Part shown: piece by piece, positions 61,796-64,000 of the stretch
Numbering within the stretch: the first letter of the stretch is position 1
Layout of the letters: every line of letters begins with the position of its first letter
Source of the DNA: an uncultured Clostridia bacterium
GTDB taxonomy: Bacteria; Bacillota; Clostridia; UMGS1810
DNA length: 64,000 nt
Assembly (NCBI GenBank): GCA_934500705.1
Contig: CAKSTI010000006.1
Coordinates: 62,001 to 126,000 of the forward strand
Reading direction: 5' to 3'
The notes under the pieces: generated by a model
The model's database searches: none
What the model saw: only the letters and a program-made list of their open reading frames with translations
What the model was told of the DNA's origin: nothing
Translations under genes and position numbers: made by a program

Positions 61796-64000
61796 TTAAT
61801 TTGCAAATTTACTTTTGCACAGAGGTTTAAGATTTGCCGTCTTGTCGAGGAGCATTACCTTTATCTTAGCTCCCGTCTTGATGGGAACGGTAATCTCTCC
61901 GCCCGACGAAACGGTCTTTAATACCGTATCGGCGAGGTTGCCGCCGCTGTCATACGATACGACGCACAAGAGCGCACTGCCGACCGACGGCGAAAGGCTG
62001 AGTCTGACATTGACTCCGTTCGCTGTCTTTTCTGCCGAAACAATCTGCGTGGGCACACCGCCGACGGTGACCTTAACATCGTATTCAAACGTGACATCGT
62101 CACGCTCGGCGCACACGGTAACGTTGTACTCTCCTGCGCTGAGTCCTTTGGCAACCGAAAGCCTTCTTTCCGCATTGTTCCAGGTAATCTTATCCGACGG
62201 GGATTTAATGCTCCACTCTGCCTCGCCGCTGATGTCGCAGTCTATATACTTTTCATTTTCGTAATCCCAATCTCTGCCGAGCAGTTTATACTGTCCGCTT
62301 GCCCCGGAGGTGTAATTTTCGGCAAGGTTTATGCCGTCATCACCGCTTACGGCTACATTAGGCTCAACGTATACCTCGCCCGTGCTGTCACCCTCGGAGT
62401 TTGACGCCGTAATTATAAATTTGCGGTAACGCACAAACTCCTGTTCGCTCATTGTGACCTCAAAGCTGTTTACCTCCGACGGGAACGTAATCTCCGACAC
62501 CGAGCCGTACAAAAGCGTATATGACGTAATGGGTGCGCCGTTGTCATCGGCAGTCCAGCTGAGCTTTACCCTATTGCCGTTTACGCTTGCTTTGACAACG
62601 GGCGCAGACGGCTTTGACGGAAGTGCGGCGTCCGGAGTTACGGTAAAGTATGACGCTGTTCTAAGCTCCAATCCGTATTCATCTCTGCCGGTTGTGGCAA
62701 GTGCCACGGTGTATGTTTTGCCGTTTTCGTAGCCGTACATCTCCGCTCCGCTGTGGGTTGACCACCACATTCTATCGCCGTCAACCTTGTATTCGAGGTA
62801 AACGCCGCCGGGCACGTCGCCAAGGAACTTCATACCGCCGTTTTTAGGTTCAACTCTTGCATTTTTAACGCCGAGGGGCGCAAGGGAACTTGGCTTTCTC
62901 TTCTGCGTTTTGGACGGGCCGGGGCCTTCGGCGTCCACATAGCGCACGGACAAGGCGTATTCTCTGTCGTTTTCCAGTCCGTCAAATATATAATGCAGTG
63001 TTCTGTCAAACACAATCGGCTCTGCATCTATCCACTCGCCGTCGTCAAGGCGCACTTGATAACCTGTTACCTTGCTGTCGTTTGCCGGTTCCCAGTCGAG
63101 TTCAAGCTGACCGTTGCCTCTTATGACGTTATTTATCGCCGGTACGCCGAGGCTCGACGGTGCGGTTTCGGTAACCGATGCGGCTATGCCGTCACCTGCT
63201 GAATTTACTGCGCACACCTTGAAGTTGTATTCTCTGTTTGTAACGAGATTTTCAAATGTATACTCCTCGGCATTGCCCACGTTAATCCACGTTGCGCCGC
63301 CGTCCTTTGACACTTTGTATGCGGTGACGTCCGCTCCGCCGTCAAATATCGGCGCCTCCCAGGTGAGCTTTGCCTTTTTGTAGCTCATATCCGCTTTAAG
63401 GTTGGACGGATAGAGCGCCGTTGTAACCTCGTCTTTCGGGGTTGCGGTGACGGAGGTGTAATTACTGCGGTTTGTCGTATGCGTATACAGCTCAACGGTG
63501 TATTTTCTGCCGTTTTCAAGTCCCGTAAACACGTACTTCAATTCATCGCCGTCGTAGAGTGTATCGTTACGGTAAGTGGTTCCGTCGTTAAGATATATTC
63601 GGTAGAACTTAAACGGAATGTCGGAAACATACTTGTTCTCTCCCCAGTAGCCGGGTGACTCCCAGGTAACGGCTATTGTTCCGTCGGAAACATACGCCTT
63701 CAAGTTTTTAGCCGGGTCGGGATTGTTCTCCGACTCGGACACTTCAAACGTCCACCACGCCGCATCGCCTTCACCGGCTGTGGTTACGGCTTTCATACCG
63801 AGTGTGTACTTTTCGCCGACGGTGAGGGTATCGGGAAGCGTAAACTCGGTGCTCGTGCCGGACTGTATGGTGCTGTTGTGCTTAGCCCACACCTGCTCGC
63901 CGTCCTGCATATATTTTTCGTGACCGAGAATTGTATACAGATAATGGAGCATCTGTCCGCCGCCGTCATCTTTCGGCGCCTCAAAGTAAACCTTAATCGG
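61796..64000 (-). CDS. multi-domain fibronectin type III protein, C-terminal part (cut by window edge)
   Basis: 735 residues visible, with the frame open to the right edge. In order from the edge: a piece of an extracytoplasmic domain (PIKVYFEAPKDDGGG..., SGTSTEFTLPDTLTVGEKYTLGMKAV), then four or five fibronectin-III repeats with the recurring pattern KAxLTWExP...YxVxxDGG...YTFENLxxNREYxFKVxAVNSAG, and a final Ig-like part (GEAEWSIKSPSDKITWNNAERRLSVAKGL). No LPXTG, SLH or dockerin motif is seen at the end (LKPLCKSKFAN), so surface attachment, if any, is by the missing N-terminal part. A large secreted or cell-surface protein, probably glycan-related, is inferred. Confidence 0.75.
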   Translation of the reverse strand, partial: PIKVYFEAPKDDGGGQMLHYLYTILGHEKYMQDGEQVWAKHNSTIQSGTSTEFTLPDTLTVGEKYTLGMKAVTTAGEGDAAWWTFEVSESENNPDPAKNLKAYVSDGTIAVTWESPGYWGENKYVSDIPFKFYRIYLNDGTTYRNDTLYDGDELKYVFTGLENGRKYTVELYTHTTNRSNYTSVTATPKDEVTTALYPSNLKADMSYKKAKLTWEAPIFDGGADVTAYKVSKDGGATWINVGNAEEYTFENLVTNREYNFKVCAVNSAGDGIAASVTETAPSSLGVPAINNVIRGNGQLELDWEPANDSKVTGYQVRLDDGEWIDAEPIVFDRTLHYIFDGLENDREYALSVRYVDAEGPGPSKTQKRKPSSLAPLGVKNARVEPKNGGMKFLGDVPGGVYLEYKVDGDRMWWSTHSGAEMYGYENGKTYTVALATTGRDEYGLELRTASYFTVTPDAALPSKPSAPVVKASVNGNRVKLSWTADDNGAPITSYTLLYGSVSEITFPSEVNSFEVTMSEQEFVRYRKFIITASNSEGDSTGEVYVEPNVAVSGDDGINLAENYTSGASGQYKLLGRDWDYENEKYIDCDISGEAEWSIKSPSDKITWNNAERRLSVAKGLSAGEYNVTVCAERDDVTFEYDVKVTVGGVPTQIVSAEKTANGVNVRLSLSPSVGSALLCVVSYDSGGNLADTVLKTVSSGGEITVPIKTGAKIKVMLLDKTANLKPLCKSKFAN

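Noticed and set aside
1..64000. CRISPR arrays, rRNA operons and prophage genes
   Set aside because: No regularly spaced direct repeats, no rRNA-like stretches and no phage structural or integrase genes were found.

Overview
The window looks like the chromosome of an anaerobic, low-to-mid GC Firmicute of class Clostridia, probably an uncultured gut member (Oscillospirales or a neighbouring order; the order is a guess). The evidence is a glycyl radical enzyme with its activase, an L27 with the Firmicute cleavable leader beside the Prp protease gene, a T-box before thrS, a TPP riboswitch before thiT, ECF-type S components, and strong AGGAGG ribosome sites with TTGACA/TATAAT promoters at 16-18 nt spacing (nearly all 17). 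No phage, insertion sequence, CRISPR array or rRNA was seen.

Layout. 1-3400: part of an AraC-type regulator, divergent from a glycyl radical enzyme and its radical-SAM activase. 3426-7194 (minus): lipoprotein, small DUF6472-like protein, mnmA, zinc-ribbon membrane protein, pnuC and a decayed acetyltransferase. 7291-8390: paired chromate-transporter halves. 8468-13229 (minus): a complete liv branched-chain amino acid ABC operon. 13334-26651 (minus): housekeeping genes rplU-prp-rpmA and obg-yhbY-nadD-yqeK-LCP-rsfS-leuS, followed by a polysaccharide deacetylase, an acyl-CoA synthetase, a VanZ-like protein, a LOG protein and others. 26791-28996 (minus): ilvE, pyridoxal kinase, lipoprotein. 29239-34407 (plus): putP, an MFS transporter, a proB remnant and a glucose-type PTS EIICBA. 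35596-40894: tRNA-Leu, YitT, P1 peptidase, ECF S component, a second acyl-CoA synthetase and a PocR-AraC regulator. 41055-48740 (plus): a sugar operon with isomerase, FGGY kinase, aldo/keto reductase, DUF4432 epimerase-like protein, class II aldolase and GH36. 49506-64000: LysR, tRNA-Thr, a two-OB-fold ssDNA-binding protein, a heterodimeric ABC exporter, an RluA enzyme, a GDSL hydrolase, T-box-thrS, TPP-thiT, an intracellular GH30 and the C-terminal part of a fibronectin-III protein.

The most unusual content is a module present twice, at 34412-35516 and 48758-49513, each time directly after the stop codon of a sugar-use gene. Each copy has (i) two convergent RNAs ending in a shared terminator hairpin, one encoding a 21-residue, nearly all-hydrophobic peptide with a strong ribosome site and the other a short antisense RNA; (ii) a separate promoter and a long structured leader ending in an intrinsic terminator; and (iii) a SLOG-like Rossmann protein gene, apparently whole in the first copy and cut short in the second. 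Part (i) has the architecture of a type I toxin-antitoxin locus. The two peptide genes differ mostly at silent sites, and the terminator stem shows a compensatory base-pair change, so both elements appear to be under selection.

Functional links: the sugar operon reads as release (GH36), mutarotation (DUF4432), isomerisation, phosphorylation and aldol cleavage of a sugar whose identity is not visible. Pyridoxal kinase sits with the PLP enzyme IlvE. Prp sits with the L27 whose leader it should cut.
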